Assembly: GCA_030248295.1 (NCBI GenBank)
Contig: JASANH010000523.1
Coordinates: 558,001-622,000, forward strand
DNA length: 64,000 nucleotides
From: Mesodorylaimus sp. YZB2_4
Lineage: Eukaryota > Nematoda > Enoplea > Dorylaimida > Dorylaimidae
Reading direction: 5' to 3'
Within the stretch, counting starts at the first letter, position 1; each line of letters begins with the position of its first letter. Below are positions 32,877 to 45,071 of the stretch, piece after piece. Below the pieces are notes generated by a model that saw nothing but the letters and a program-made list of their open reading frames with translations, ran no database searches and was not told where the DNA came from. The position numbers were made by a program, and so were the translations under genes.

Positions 32877-35236
32877 TCACTTGAGTGTATCTTTGCAAAT
32901 GCAATAGCTAGCGAGAAATCGGTCATTTATGCACTGAGCAGTGCCCGCGTATGCATTCAGTCGATGTACTCTCCCGTCCACGAGCCACGTGCTTTTCCAA
33001 CTATTCCAGGCGGTGATAGCTTCAAATAGCGCATTTCCAGGAGAAGTTATAAAAGTTACCCGTAACTTATTCAGACCCCGAACTGAAGGCGCCCCGATCT
33101 GAGCATCAAATTCACGAGCACTTTTCAATCCGGAAACTCCTCTGGCAATTTTTTCACTCACGCCCAGCCACTCGACACGAAGGATCTTGGTAGGAGCCAG
33201 AGAGGAGCAAAGTGACGAATTTGAGACAAGGCGGTTCAGGTGGACTACAGCTGCCGTGACTGCTTCCACTGATGCTGAATCGTTATTAAGCAGTGACGTT
33301 TCGCTCAAGCATGTGCAATAATGAGCTGGGATGCCAGCTTGAGAGCAGGTTCGATCGTAACTGATTGGGTACAGCAGACTGAGTGCTCTAGAGCCAAGTG
33401 GGCGTTGGCTACTGCGATAGTTGTTGTCCATTATGTCCAGCAGGGTCTCGTGAACGTCAAAGTGGGATGTAAGACGGACAGTGTTGTTGTGCAAGGTTTG
33501 GTTGAAGTCTGTAAAAAAAGGAAAATGAACTAAAATTTCCTTCTTCGTATCCCCTCATATGGTTTACCGTTTCCTTTATAAAACCACTCAGGAAACCAAA
33601 TGTTGAACGTGGGTAATCTCTCCTCTAGAAGGCCCACTAGTGTCTGTCGTAAACTCGCGTATCGATGTCCATGGTCGCTCATGAATATGAGCGCTGTGTT
33701 GTTGAAGTAGCCACCTTCAAACATTTCTTTGAAGAAATTTAAAAAGTACGGATCCGCCTTCTCCGCCTCGTATCCTTCATCCTGGTGAAACAGTTCAGTT
33801 GCGAAAACGTAATCGAACCACTTTCGATCTCGTCCCAAAACCAAATGTTTCCGGACCAAATCGAGTTGCAATTCTAGTCGTGCTTTGTTAGCGAAACAGT
33901 ACCTGTAGTATCTTTTTTCGCCCCTACTCAGGGCCAGCCAGTATTGATGGTAGTAATGATGAACTGGCTTTTTGACAAAGCCGCGCGCGAAGTAATGGAA
34001 AAGTCCCCAGTAAGGCGTGTCTTCATTGAAACTAGTCTCGTAGCCCTTTCCTGCATATAAACTCCACAACAATGACCAGTGGTCGAAACGTATGCTGTGA
34101 TAATCCTCACGCACCTCGTCCATCATATCCGGATAGTGTTCATCAGCTACCCGTTTTCCTAAAAGGACTGCCATCTGGTTAGGGAAACTGTTGTCTCCGA
34201 TTTTGTGATGACCACGGAAAATGTGAAACCGCATCACGTCCCGTAAGTAAGCGTAGGTCAAGGGCAGATGACGGCGAAATGCGGACAGTGATAAGCTATC
34301 AACACCAATGATAAGAACTGACAGGGATGGGTGCTCAGCTTTGTCAGTTCGCAGGCTTTGTTCGGAAGCCACGAACGGATAGGCGTGGATCTGCCAGTAG
34401 ACTTCATTGGGCATAAGACTGTTTAAATTCTTGCCTGATCGCTGGCACTTGACTTCTACCGTTTCGTGAGTTAGTTGAACCATATCTGGGGGGTCGAAGT
34501 ATTTTCCTCCATCCACGTACATGAGCGAGTGGTCATTTTCGTCAAGTTTGTCAAAGTGACGATAGAAACAGGACAAGTTGCCGTACATGGAAACCGCTTT
34601 CTTAAACTCGGTTTCATTGAACCGAAGAAACCTGTCTTGGTCGATGTAGGTGATATCCTGTTGCACCCGTAAACATACCAGCGGGTCGGGATGTGACAGG
34701 AATGGAACAATGGAATCATCCCACGGGTCTAATAATGGGAACTTGCAAATGAGCTTTTCATATTCTGCGCGAAATTTGGGGTTTGAGAAATCGTCTTCTG
34801 AAAATGGATGATCTGAATGTGAGGTTGGCATAGGCGCAGCGTGCTGCAGAGCTGGAGTCTGTTTTGTGAAAGTAGATGACGGTGCATCAGGCATGACTCT
34901 GACTCCATGTGATGTCGGTGGCGACTGCATACTCGAAGGAGATGGTGTTCGTGTAGAAGGCGGTGCACTGGATGGCGCAGATAGCTCGGATCCAATGTTA
35001 TATCCGCTTTTACGACTGAAGTCAAGCGGATCTGGTCCTTCTGTCCCATCAGTAGTCGACGGCTTTTGCAAATCATCTGACTTGAGTGGAAACAGTTTAA
35101 AATGCGAGGAGTCCGCATATGAATACGTTGGATACTGCTTGTGAGTCGTCCATGATGGCATGGGAATAAAATACGCCAGCGGAAATAGCGCGGCAATGGT
35201 TAGTAGCAACATACGAGCTAAAAACCAGTGCCTCAT
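32877..35236 (-). CDS. DUF229 family protein, type II membrane
   Basis: Two exons (33568-35236 and 32877-33508) joined by a 59-bp intron give about 766 residues. Residues 1-25 are a signal-anchor (MLLLTIAALFPLAYFIPM), then a Ser/Pro/Thr-rich stem to about residue 150. The globular part follows: FPLLDPWDDSIVPF, then VYWQIHAYPF, LSVLIIGVDSLSLSAFRRHL with the conserved Ser-Leu-Ser of DUF229, NSFPNQMAVLLGKR, a DHWSLLWSLYAGKGY block, LIFMSDHGHRY and, in exon 2, NNTVRLTSHFDVHETLLDIM. DUF229 proteins have an alkaline-phosphatase/sulfatase-like fold; VDSLS and SDHGHR occupy the usual metal and nucleophile positions. They are expanded in nematodes and insects; the reaction is unknown. The protein is likely Golgi or extracellular. 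The last residues are Cys-rich (CINDRFLASYCICK). Confidence 0.93.
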
Positions 35237-36007
35237 TTTGAACTAGATATTCACAGCATTTACTAAAAAAACACAGCTTCCACTCCTTGCCAAATTATTG
35301 GTATATAAGGTCCACACGACTACTTGGTTTGCGCATGTTACGCCATGGGCGCACCGTCCATCATATTGTACGTCCCCGGATCATGAACCGCCCTACTGGC
35401 CGTTTCACTGTGAGCCAGTATCGACGGCGAAAACGCTCAGACCAGAAAAAACTGTCTTGTCGAGTGCGACTTGCTCCATTTAATTCGGTCTCGCCTAACT
35501 TTATGTTCTTACCAGTTCTCGTTAGACACCACGGTGCCAAGACACTGTGCGCGGCAAATGAAATGCAATCGCGAATTTGACTTGTCCCTTTCGATTTATT
35601 CACTTGAACCGAGACCTCGTGGTTACAGTCAAAACTAATCTACATGTACTGAATGTGCAGAAAATATCTGCATTTTTGTGGGTCTTCGGTTCTGTCAAGT
35701 GTGAACACGTCACTGAGAGTACCAGCAACTGTAATTTTATTGTAACAACCCACCAACTGTCAAACCAACTCCACATATCACTTACAGTATATTTACAGTA
35801 CTGTCTGACCTTTGTCATCTACATGTTCATCTAGCTACATATCGAGCCAGTGGGTAATATTGCAAGCGAGAAAGAAAGCAGCCAAAAAATAACAGCAAGG
35901 CAGTCGACGTCTTCGTACGTCTTAGCCATGACACAGCACCAGAACCTCGAACATCCAATTTTACCTTCTTCAAGGCTCCTTTTTCTAAAAAGAAAAACAC
36001 GTTCAGG
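35237..36007. other. intergenic, nothing supported
   Basis: This is the promoter side of the DUF229 gene and the 3' side of the CUB gene. The stretch 35827-36007 could code an alternative C-terminus of the CUB protein (see that entry and findings). Confidence 0.5.
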
Positions 36008-39000
36008 TCAGAGGTTTGCGAGTGATTCTCTTTCTGAAATGAAAGTCCCCAAATCCCAACCACTCCAAATTGATTGTTTTGCTCATCGCCTCGGTCAAGT
36101 CATCATGTTCCAGCTTTCTCTATTTTACCTTGCGTCTTCACGAACTGGTAAAAGCCAAAGAAACCAGTTCCGTCAAAAATGGCATTGCTGTAGAAAGTGA
36201 GATGATAAAAATCCTGCTCCGATTCCATTCCGTCCTTGGGTGGAGCTCGGCCACCACAGAATCGAGGGAGCTTCAAATCGACTGTGTTATAATTACTAAA
36301 TTCTAAGTAGTCACTAGAAGAATCGTTGTCGCATCTGAAATCATGGGGCAACGGCGTTACGGCGTGTTGGGCCACCATCCGCAAAAGAAAGTAAATACTT
36401 ACTGACCCATACCATCCACATCGAAATAAGTAAAGAATATTCTAACTTTCTCGCCTTGGACTCCACGAAACGTGAAATGACACTCGGTTTTTCTAGGATA
36501 ATATCCGGGATAATTAGGCGAGTAGATAGTGCCGTTATTGGCCAATGAGCTGTTGTAGATAAATCCGCACACTAAACCCCGCAGGGTAAACACGTCTTAG
36601 AACCAAGGCCAAACATTATGGATTTTAAGGACCAACCGTATTTAGGATCCTTCTGTCCAGACGTAATGCCAAAGTTTTTTACGAAACGGAAAAGCAATCG
36701 GAAACCTCGATACACGCGGGCGGGCGTTAGTGGGTAGGGGTTGGTAATGAATTCCAACGTCATTAGGTTCTTGCTTGACATCAACTGCGGCGGCGTCTCG
36801 GTACTGCAGAAGGTATTGATCTCCGACATTCTCCCGTCCAAATCAACATAGGCCTGTATAGTAGGTGGTCATTTCTCTAACAGTCACGTGCACGTCGTGG
36901 ACTGACTGTACTTACTGTCAGATGATCAAACTCGCCTCTGCACCTGAAAAGCAAAGGTATGAGTCAGGAAAAATCAAGCTCAGACATGGCTGTCATACTG
37001 GGCCTGTGGTCGGTCGGGCTGTTCCGAATAATACAAGTCGAAATCAGTGAAGATTATTTGGACGCGTTCGATACCAGTACTACGAAAAGTGTAAGTGCAT
37101 CGTAGGTTCGGAGGGTATTGGAACGGGTATCCAGGGCTCTTCACTTCGCCATGCGTTTGGTTTTCGGAACTGAACTCGAAATCGCATGGAGGGGCTGAAA
37201 GAGGCAGAGAGTTCGTTTGTGGGCGAGAAGAAAGGTCATTGGTGATCCACATCCCTTGGCAGTGATCTCTCTTGGCCCATAGTCTCTACATAGACGCAGA
37301 ACTCCTTTTCCAATTCATCACTTCGCAAGGTACATACTTTCCAAACTAGCATCCTCCCAGTAGCTGAACGTCAAGTCGGCTCGAGTACAGATTGTGTATC
37401 GATAAAGGGAGAATAAAGTGAACAGCATGGCACTAGGACGCATTTCGTGCTGCCAATGGCATCCAGCCTAATGCTTAGCTACAATAGTTTGTGCAAGATC
37501 GAGTGGTGCCCAAAACGATCCACAATGAGAAAGTATTTCTGCCGTTCGCTTGACCATGCCTCGTGTAATCGGTTTACTGAACAGCATATTCGAAATTCAA
37601 GAGCAATCAGGCATGGTGACAAATAAGAGGGAGCAGAAAAGAGCCTGGAACCCTCTGTCAAATATGACATGGGCGCCTAATTGAGCAGACCAGATCGAGG
37701 TTCCGACCAAGCGCCATCAATAATTGTATTCGTCCGCAAGAAAACAACAGGCACAGAAGCAACTATCAGACTCTTTGAAGTATTTAGGCAGCCCTTGGTG
37801 GTAAGTCCGCACACACTTACGTTAGTATCAGGGCGTTGGCAGTAGGGCAAATAGGAAATGGGTGGCTTGTCGGGGGCGGGCGGCGAAATGGCGGTCGAGC
37901 TCTGGGACTAGCTCCTACTTTTCGTCTTATCGATTAAGCCGAGGTGGTTGTCGACATGTTCATCATGGCTATCTAATCAACGGGCTCGTGATGTTCAATT
38001 TTCCTTCCTCGCTTTTCCTAATTCTAGCCTTTTCCACGAGTCCGCCAAGAGCCATATTCGGAAATGAGCGAGTCCAGAAGACGAACCAAGGAGACAAGAG
38101 ACAGAAAGAAATCGAAAGAAAGTCCCGTTGCCTCGAGCAGCCTAACCGAATACGGCCAAGCATATCCAATTCTCTAATCTCTTTAGACCGGCCGCTCAAC
38201 TTATCTGCTGCTTTTACTGTGTACACTGCAGAGATGGCATCTTCAGAAAATTTGTCTTGTTGATAAATAAGGGACCGGGCGAGGCGCATGCATAAGACTT
38301 TAGCTCACCGTATTCGTCCTTGCGCCCCAGTAAGGGCGTAGTAGTTGGCTTCTCGAGAGGCGAAGGATGCTTGAAGAACTGGAATGTAGCATAAAATCCT
38401 CGCCCCTAGGAAAAGTCAAGAAATCAGTGGCATGGCCATTTTCTTCACGACTGGAATGTCATCAAAACGTTACCTGTCTTCTGGAATTAGGTCCAGCATT
38501 GAATTTGAGGAAGGCCATTTCGCTGGACGTAGTCACCGTCTCCGCGATAAATGATTTTCCGCAATAGTGACCCAGCAGCAAGTCACCATGTACCCCATCG
38601 CCGTGCCCCATTCGGGGGCCTGGTCCATCAAAGATGGAAATACTGTCGTCAGCTGTAACGCAACTGAAAAAGAGAGTTTTAGTCATGCTTGTATAACCAA
38701 AGAATGACCAGACGGTGCCTGCCGAGTAAACACATGCGAGTCGTTTGGGATTTTCTGATAGACAGGGCAGGGTAGGAAAGGGCCATCAGCCTACCTTCCA
38801 CCAGTGGGCGTGAGATCTACGGTCATCATCGTAATTTTCACGTGCTCTCCCACTCGACCAGTGAACCAGAAGTGACAATTTTTATTGGGTGTATAGAAAT
38901 AAGGATAATCGGGAGAGAATATTTTCCCTGACTTGAACTCTGCGCTGTGAATGTGATAGTCGCACAACGTATTCGGGTCAATTTTCTCGCCATCAGTTTG

Positions 39001-41023
39001 AAAGTCACCTAAAATATGCCATTCTAGTACGATCAGGAGGCCAGGCTTGCCCTGCTTACGTTGACGCAGAAATCTAAATTCTCCTGAAAATCCTTTGTCA
39101 TGTTCACTTCTCTCGCCATCGGTATGAAATTCAAAAATCATTGCTCGCCCCCGAGAATAAAATGTCCGAAGGGGTGGGGATAAAATACCGCATAGTGTCT
39201 CTTGAGGAGCCGAGTCCTCGTTCACAGCCGGCTGCTCCAAGTCTTGATATAATTTTACATAGTCTGAACATCTGAAACAATGCAAGTTTTTCAGTCTTTC
39301 GCCTCCGAATCCTAAAAAAACCGATGCAGATAGCATAGGAAAAGGGTGGAAGAAGCCGAAGATTGACCTCGGTTGTTACGGTATCTCGGTAGGCGGAATA
39401 GCCGTACATTAAAGACGATGCCACGGGGAGCGAATGGACTTAAAACACCTGTACAGGCAGGTCACCTAGTCGTAGGTGCCTGAGACATCAACCCGACGGG
39501 TTTCTGCCTCGCCTGGAGGAGCGTATCGAGCGGCCAACCAAGGCAGCTGATACGCTGTATGCGGCGGCCAGTCAAGGCAATCACATGCACTATGTACCTC
39601 ATCCACGAGCCAAACATACCTACTACAGTTTGGCGGATGTTTCAGAACGCAAAGCAGTGCAATGTAAAGTCCGGAACTGATCTAAGCCATATCTATAGTA
39701 GCAATTTCTAAATATACAGTTACAGCGAGTTTGTATGAATCTGAGCTGTGATACTGAAGTGCATTGAAAGGCTTCCGTTTCTGCATTTTGAAGCTGATCA
39801 CGTGCTGATGGCCCAGCTGCTCTGCAAAAGGAAGCCCCTCTCATTCAGTCTTTATGCAGGATACCCTTATCGTCAGTACAAAGAGTGATCTTGAGTTTGA
39901 TGACCAGCAGACACGCTCGCACTCGCATTGCGTCGTGATGCTCGACGTAAAAGACACAACCGTTGAATATTCTTTTGGAAACGAGCGGACAAAGCTTCAA
40001 AGACTGTACACAATTTAGGTAGAAGGAACGAGACAAGAGGAGAAGCTGTGATACCTACAGTACGTACATTACTCGAATGAGATAACACAATGTCGGCTTG
40101 GGTCAAACAGTGCATGGTAGCCCAAAGTGAATCAAAATAGTGCAAAATTGAATATACTTACTTTCCAGCTTCGTTCGGGTGCTGCAGCTCGAAATAATTG
40201 AAGGTCAAGGCAATCAACTCCCCTTGTCTTCCAACGAATGTATAAAGTATGCAATGAGTGTTGGGCTCGTAACGTTCTGGAAAATTGGGTGACATGAACG
40301 TGCCATTGGACAAGTACCCAAACCCATCGAAAAACACGCATTCACACGCTGAAAAACAAAAACTGTGTGATCGCCTTTTGTATAGAGGGCATGTTTGAGC
40401 TACTGATACAGACTCAAACGGGAAATGCTAGTGTCAATGGCCGCCTTCAGGTGCAAAAAAAACTATAGGCCTTATAAAAACTACCTCTGCTTTTGATGAG
40501 CAAATACCAAGTAATGACACAAAAATATTGCAATGAACTTCTCGTTGGCGCCGGTTATGTTTTTTTCTGCCAACCTAATTGTGGGACCTCGCGTCGTGCC
40601 GCGAGTGCGCTTTACAATGCATGCGATGATAGTAATGGTAAAGTAGGTACAGTACATCTCAAGGCTATCGACGTAAATTTAGTTCAAGGTCAGCTTAATT
40701 AAGCCTTAGAACAAGAAATTCAAGACGTGCTGAGCGATCAAAACTCGTTTTCGAGTGATGCTTCGCAGAACTAGTGAGAAAGAGGCGGCCGAAGTAGCTA
40801 ACCTGATTTTTACATTTGGCAAACACTTACCAGGACTGATGGCCATGCACGAACCGAACAGTCCTATAACACAGATGAGCATGCAGATAGCATTGAAACA
40901 ACGAGATGACCAGCACCGGCAGCAATCCAGAAAGTGCCCGAGTCGAACAATAATCACTCGGACAGCACTGATCCAAAAACGACCATAGCCAGTTTTGGCC
41001 ATTGAGCTGAATATGTTGCGCAT
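36008..41023 (-). CDS. four-CUB secreted protein, suppressor-of-lurcher (SOL-1)-like
   Basis: Twelve exons in minus order: 40831-41023, 40162-40348, 39060-39271, 38795-39008, 38474-38663, 38309-38405, 36999-37194, 36916-36943, 36637-36853, 36403-36571, 36129-36334 and 36008-36033. Phases close to about 644 residues from the first possible start, or 597 from the Met at 40882. That Met leads straight into a signal peptide (LICVIGLFGSCMAIS). Four CUB domains follow, each with paired cysteines and the G-x-SPNYP type turn: FMSPNFPERYEP, IFSPDYPYFYTP, VKSPGYPFQYPP and IYSPNYPGYYPR. A Thr-rich linker (EKPTTTPLL) separates CUB2 from CUB3. Four CUBs with CRGEFDHL and SDYLEFSNYNT resemble SOL-1, which tunes GLR-1 glutamate receptors. 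SOL-1 has a membrane anchor; none is clear here. Confidence 0.85.
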
Positions 41024-44000
41024 AGAAGCTGTATTCGTTGATTAAGACTTTAGGCACCACCGACAGTTGTCACTCAATACTTGTGAGTTCCATCAACACT
41101 CTTATCGACCCGCAACAGCTCGGTCAATACGAGCTGTCTTTCAAGTCGTCGGATCATCTCGGACAACGTCTTCCAACGTGAATAATGTCGCCAAGACGAA
41201 GCCACGTGCGCTACTGTCAAAGTCTCAAAGACAGACCGGATCCCAGCAGCAGTCAGCAAACACGATCGTCGAATTCTATAAAGTCCTCCAACAATGCCGA
41301 GGATAATGAATAGCTAGCGAAGCTGTTTTCGCTTTAGCAGCTGAATCGTGAGTACTGTGATCGTAGAGTCGGCCGCACAGCAAAATGCCGCAAAGCAACG
41401 TAGGGCAAAATTAATTTCGCTTCACCTAGAACACGGGAAGTATTTCGTAATTTGAAGGTCGAGCTCGAGTACTTGCGAACGGAAAGAGGCCCGGTTGGTA
41501 CGAGTTCATGAAACCATATACGACCATTCTTCGCAATCACTACCAGGTCAATTAGCAGTGCAAATGGAGAAGGAGCGCATTTTTTACTCCGACTTTACCG
41601 AATAGGAAAAAAGAGCAGCCTTGAACTAGCCTTGGCACTTGCAGAAGGAGGAATGTGAGATGAAAAAAGGTTTCACGCAGGCTGTACCAAGGAGTGACTA
41701 TAAGGTCAATTGAAGACACGAGTTACGTCACACGAAATGTCATTATCAGCTATCCACCAACTTCTTTGGCAATGGCCATGCCACAAAACAGCAGCGGAGT
41801 AGTACTGTAAGCCTCGTAACCTGCAACCTGCGACATATACCTGTTCGCATGTTGTACCAGATAGTATCAAGAGTATAATGCGAGGTAAGCTTACATGGCT
41901 TCTCCTATTACACGGCCACTGCTTGTATGCTCTAGCACTGATCGCATAATCAATAAGGCATGCTGTGATTGGGAATGCAAAACCGTCGGATTGGTCTAAT
42001 TGGCAGCTCCCCTTCCGTCTGGCATTCTACTTACCAAAACAGTCTCCAGAGCATCGATGGCTCTAACGCCAGTCGTGTTTTTCGATCTTGATGCGTGTTC
42101 CTTGTCGCTCGAGGCTTCACCGAAGTAAACAATGTCGAATCGAGAAAAACAGAGTTCTTGCACTCGGCCTAGCCTAGCACAGTCGGAATGCGGCGGCTCG
42201 TGGAGGTTAGAGCAGCGAGGTAGAAATATCGCTTTCTAACTTAGTCAAAGCCCTCGAGATAGGAATGGAGACGAAGATAGTCCATCACCAATTACCATTC
42301 TTCATAGTCCTAGCCTCGCCGTGAATGCTACTCTGACAACGATGAAAGACGAAGAGGAGCATATCCGTCCCGACCGTGGCCAGTTTATGTCTCTGAGGGA
42401 TTTCGACGGTTTGATTCGTGACGCTGCCCGAGACCAGGGCCAAATCGGGGCGTAATAGTCTCGCTAGGCGTAGTCGAAGAAAAAACCTAGAGTTGCGCGC
42501 AAGTTCTAGTCTTGCTCACGCACTCGTCCTCGTTTAGGCCCTTTCAATAACGAAGTCCGTTTCGGAAAATATTAAAGAAAAAGCAAACTGGCCAACGAGG
42601 GAACATTACTTTCAGGGCTCTCGAATCGATGTCGGGATGTCGGGAGCCCCGGGGCGGCAGCTAACCTAAATATTTGCATAATCGGGGTGCCCCGTTTTGA
42701 TATAAATAAACCGACGTAATAATGATCTCGGAAAAACCAACCACGAGCAGGGTGATGGTACGAGCTGCGGGCGGTAGACAAATAAGTCTAATTGGATACT
42801 AGCTTGTGTGCCGTGGTGGAACCGTTTTAGGAAGCCCCGATCGACAATTGCTGCCGTCTCTGCTTGCTTACATCTTCAAAACGGGGGTTTTGATATCGAA
42901 CCGGCCACGTATAGCCTCCGTGCATTTAGTACTTACATATGTATGAGTGCCCTATGCACACATGCTGGGCTTAGATATCTTTACGGCGAGCCCTAAATGT
43001 CGCCCGAGCCGTGGCCAGCGTTCCTAAATTCCGGTCGATGGCCGTTTTTAGAGGCGGCAAACGGATGAAAGCGTCCTCTTTACTCGCAACGATTGGAAAC
43101 ACGCTCTTGGCCAGATGAAGCCTCGGGGTCTGCCCAGCGCCAATAAATGAGCACACCCTCCGCCCCTTCCAAATGCCTTTTATATCTCGTAACGAGGGAT
43201 AGCCATGGCGAGAGGATGATGAATGAGACTACGCACGAGCATCGTATCGGATACAGCCAAAGCCGACTGATAGCAAAATGAGTAGGAGCTCGACAGGAGT
43301 CCTCCTCTCCATCCGTTCCGCATCACTAGCCATCCCTACTAGGTCATACATTATCTGCTGATTGACTGTGCGTCAAATTAGTATCATCATAGCCCAACCT
43401 GCCGGGGCCGTGTTTGTTACAGTACAATCATGGCATGGCCCTCTCCTGGGCTTTCTATAAACACTATCCGTCTTCAATAGCGATGCTGGAAAGTTTTGGC
43501 CAGCTCCAGCGCGCGCAACAGGGTTGTCTACGTAGCAGCACAATACTCGTACTGCATGGTACTGCTGCTGTAACCCTCTCAGCCAATCGGCAGTGCGCGC
43601 CAGAACAGATTACACTGATAGCTATACATGCCTGCCATAGAGTTGTCATCTATAAAGTGGCGGGGTAGCTCACAATTGGTAATTGCTCTTCCCGGTATAA
43701 AACAGGGATCCTCTTTTCTCTCGCAGTCTTTCAAAAATAACTAAAGTGTGTAGGGGGGCATGGTGAATTTTGCGTTTATGTTGATCAGAATTGATAAAGT
43801 ACAACTGAATGGCCGCATTGTGCTCTAGGCATCAATATGCTTGAGCCATGCTCATGCGTAGGCTGTTCTAAACTTAGCCCGTATTGGGTGTCACGACTAA
43901 CCGTGATAATCAAGCACTGCCTAGGGGCAGGGCAATTTTTCTAATAACGCAAGGTGATAAACATAGATCCCGGTATAAGACAGGGAGGCGCGCTCGAAGG

Positions 44001-44059
44001 GGTAATTTGTATAAATTAAAATCGCTCGAAGTTGATCGTTGCCTGTCATTGTTGTCATC
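41024..44059. other. intergenic, no supported gene
   Basis: About 3 kb without a supported gene. A near-identical 18-base pair of direct repeats (CCCGGTATAAAACAGGGA and CCCGGTATAAGACAGGGA) lies at 43691-43708 and 43969-43986. Frames around 42570-43160 have no similarity. The part next to 44060 should hold the promoter of the Ly6 gene. Confidence 0.5.
43691..43986 (+). repeat. direct repeat pair, 18 bp
   Basis: CCCGGTATAAAACAGGGA at 43691-43708 recurs with one change at 43969-43986, 278 bp apart. TATAAAA within it could be promoter-like, but no start site evidence exists. Confidence 0.6.
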
Positions 44060-44667
44060 ATGGTCCACGTAGGAGCTACAGGATCGGTAATCGTCATCGC
44101 CTTGTTGTTTTCGAGGCCGTCAATGCCACTTAAGTGCGGTCAATGTTTCGCAGATCGCATCGATTGCAAGCCGCAAGGATGGGCCGAGGACTGTGATTTC
44201 TGCACTAAGCTCACTGGCCGCATCGTTGATCCAAATGCCGTGCCGCTTCCAGCTATGCTCATCATTAGGGGTTATCTGCCCGCTATCTCAGGTAAGCAAT
44301 GACTGCGGACGCGCGGATACTTCTGTCTAGCAGGCTCAAGCGAGATAATCGAAACTCAGCTGTCCGCTCTCGAGGAGGAAGGGGCACATTATATCAAAGG
44401 AAAATGACTTATCCAGCCGCGAGCTGAGCGCAAGAGCGCGAGGTATACCACACTGTACCTGTCTTCATGTTAAGCCGACGCAACTATCAGTACCTGGTCG
44501 ATATTTCAGATGGCGAATTGAAATCCAAAATCCTCACAATGAGAAAATGTGCAAGCTTGACCGAAATTGATGAAGCTGGCTTAGAGCCCGTGAGTGGATG
44601 CCGCAAACATTTCAATCACAAGGGATTTACGGGCGTCAGTTGTCTTTGTAAGCATTCTATGTGTTAG
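44060..44667 (+). CDS. Ly6/uPAR-type small secreted protein
   Basis: Two exons (44060-44291 and 44510-44667) give about 129 residues. The second exon begins after GATATTTCAG, which keeps the frame. A signal peptide (VGATGSVIVIALLFSRPS) precedes LKCGQCFADRIDC, the L-x-C-x-x-C start of Ly6/three-finger domains, then CDFCTKLTG, MRKCASLTEID, SGCRKHF and the closing SCLCKHSMC. Ten cysteines in this order fit a three-finger fold. The usual Asn after the last Cys is missing and there is no hydrophobic tail, so it appears secreted, not GPI-anchored. Ly6 proteins modulate receptors and channels; nematode members include the HOT family. The partner here is unknown. The intron carries a dispersed repeat copy. 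Confidence 0.75.
44340..44450 (+). repeat. dispersed repeat family, copy C (intronic)
   Basis: CTCGAGGAGGAAGGGGCACA, TTATATCAAAGGAAAATGAC and CCAGCCGCGAGCTGAGCGC align to copies A, B and D. It lies inside the single intron of the Ly6-type gene. Confidence 0.6.
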
Positions 44668-45071
44668 AGTGTGTCCCCACACGAGCCATGGTTGTTACGA
44701 TATTTGCTGTAAGAGTAGGACTAGCAAGGGCTGGACGAATGAGTAAACTATTAGCCCATATGTTTCTGAAGGTCTCGAGCAGTTTGAGTGACAATGCGAT
44801 TTTAAATTAAGCTGTCATGAATGCTTGATCGATGGCACGCGTTTCTCCATGTACACATCTCATGAATCATGCAGTGTTTTCTTCAAACCAGAAACCTTTC
44901 AAATAAACATACATTGCCATATTTTACTGTTGAAGGTGTTCACGTTGCTGTCCGTCTCTCTCGGCGATTGCTTGTGGCAAAATAAAATGAAACGATTAAC
45001 GATTAACCTGTCTATCAGAAAAGATGCTGTCACCATTTTCAATCGCCGGCTTCTCATAAATCCCCATGTCG
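44668..45071. other. convergent intergenic, nothing supported
   Basis: Short gap between two convergent 3' ends. An in-frame extension of the GPCR tail could read into its upper part. Confidence 0.5.

Noticed and set aside
35297..35306. TATATAAG as a TATA box
   Set aside because: It points to the plus strand, where no gene follows; for the minus-strand DUF229 gene it is only a palindromic AT word.
37862..38263. 133-codon plus-strand frame
   Set aside because: It sits within a large intron of the CUB gene with no similarity and is mirrored by a minus-strand frame.
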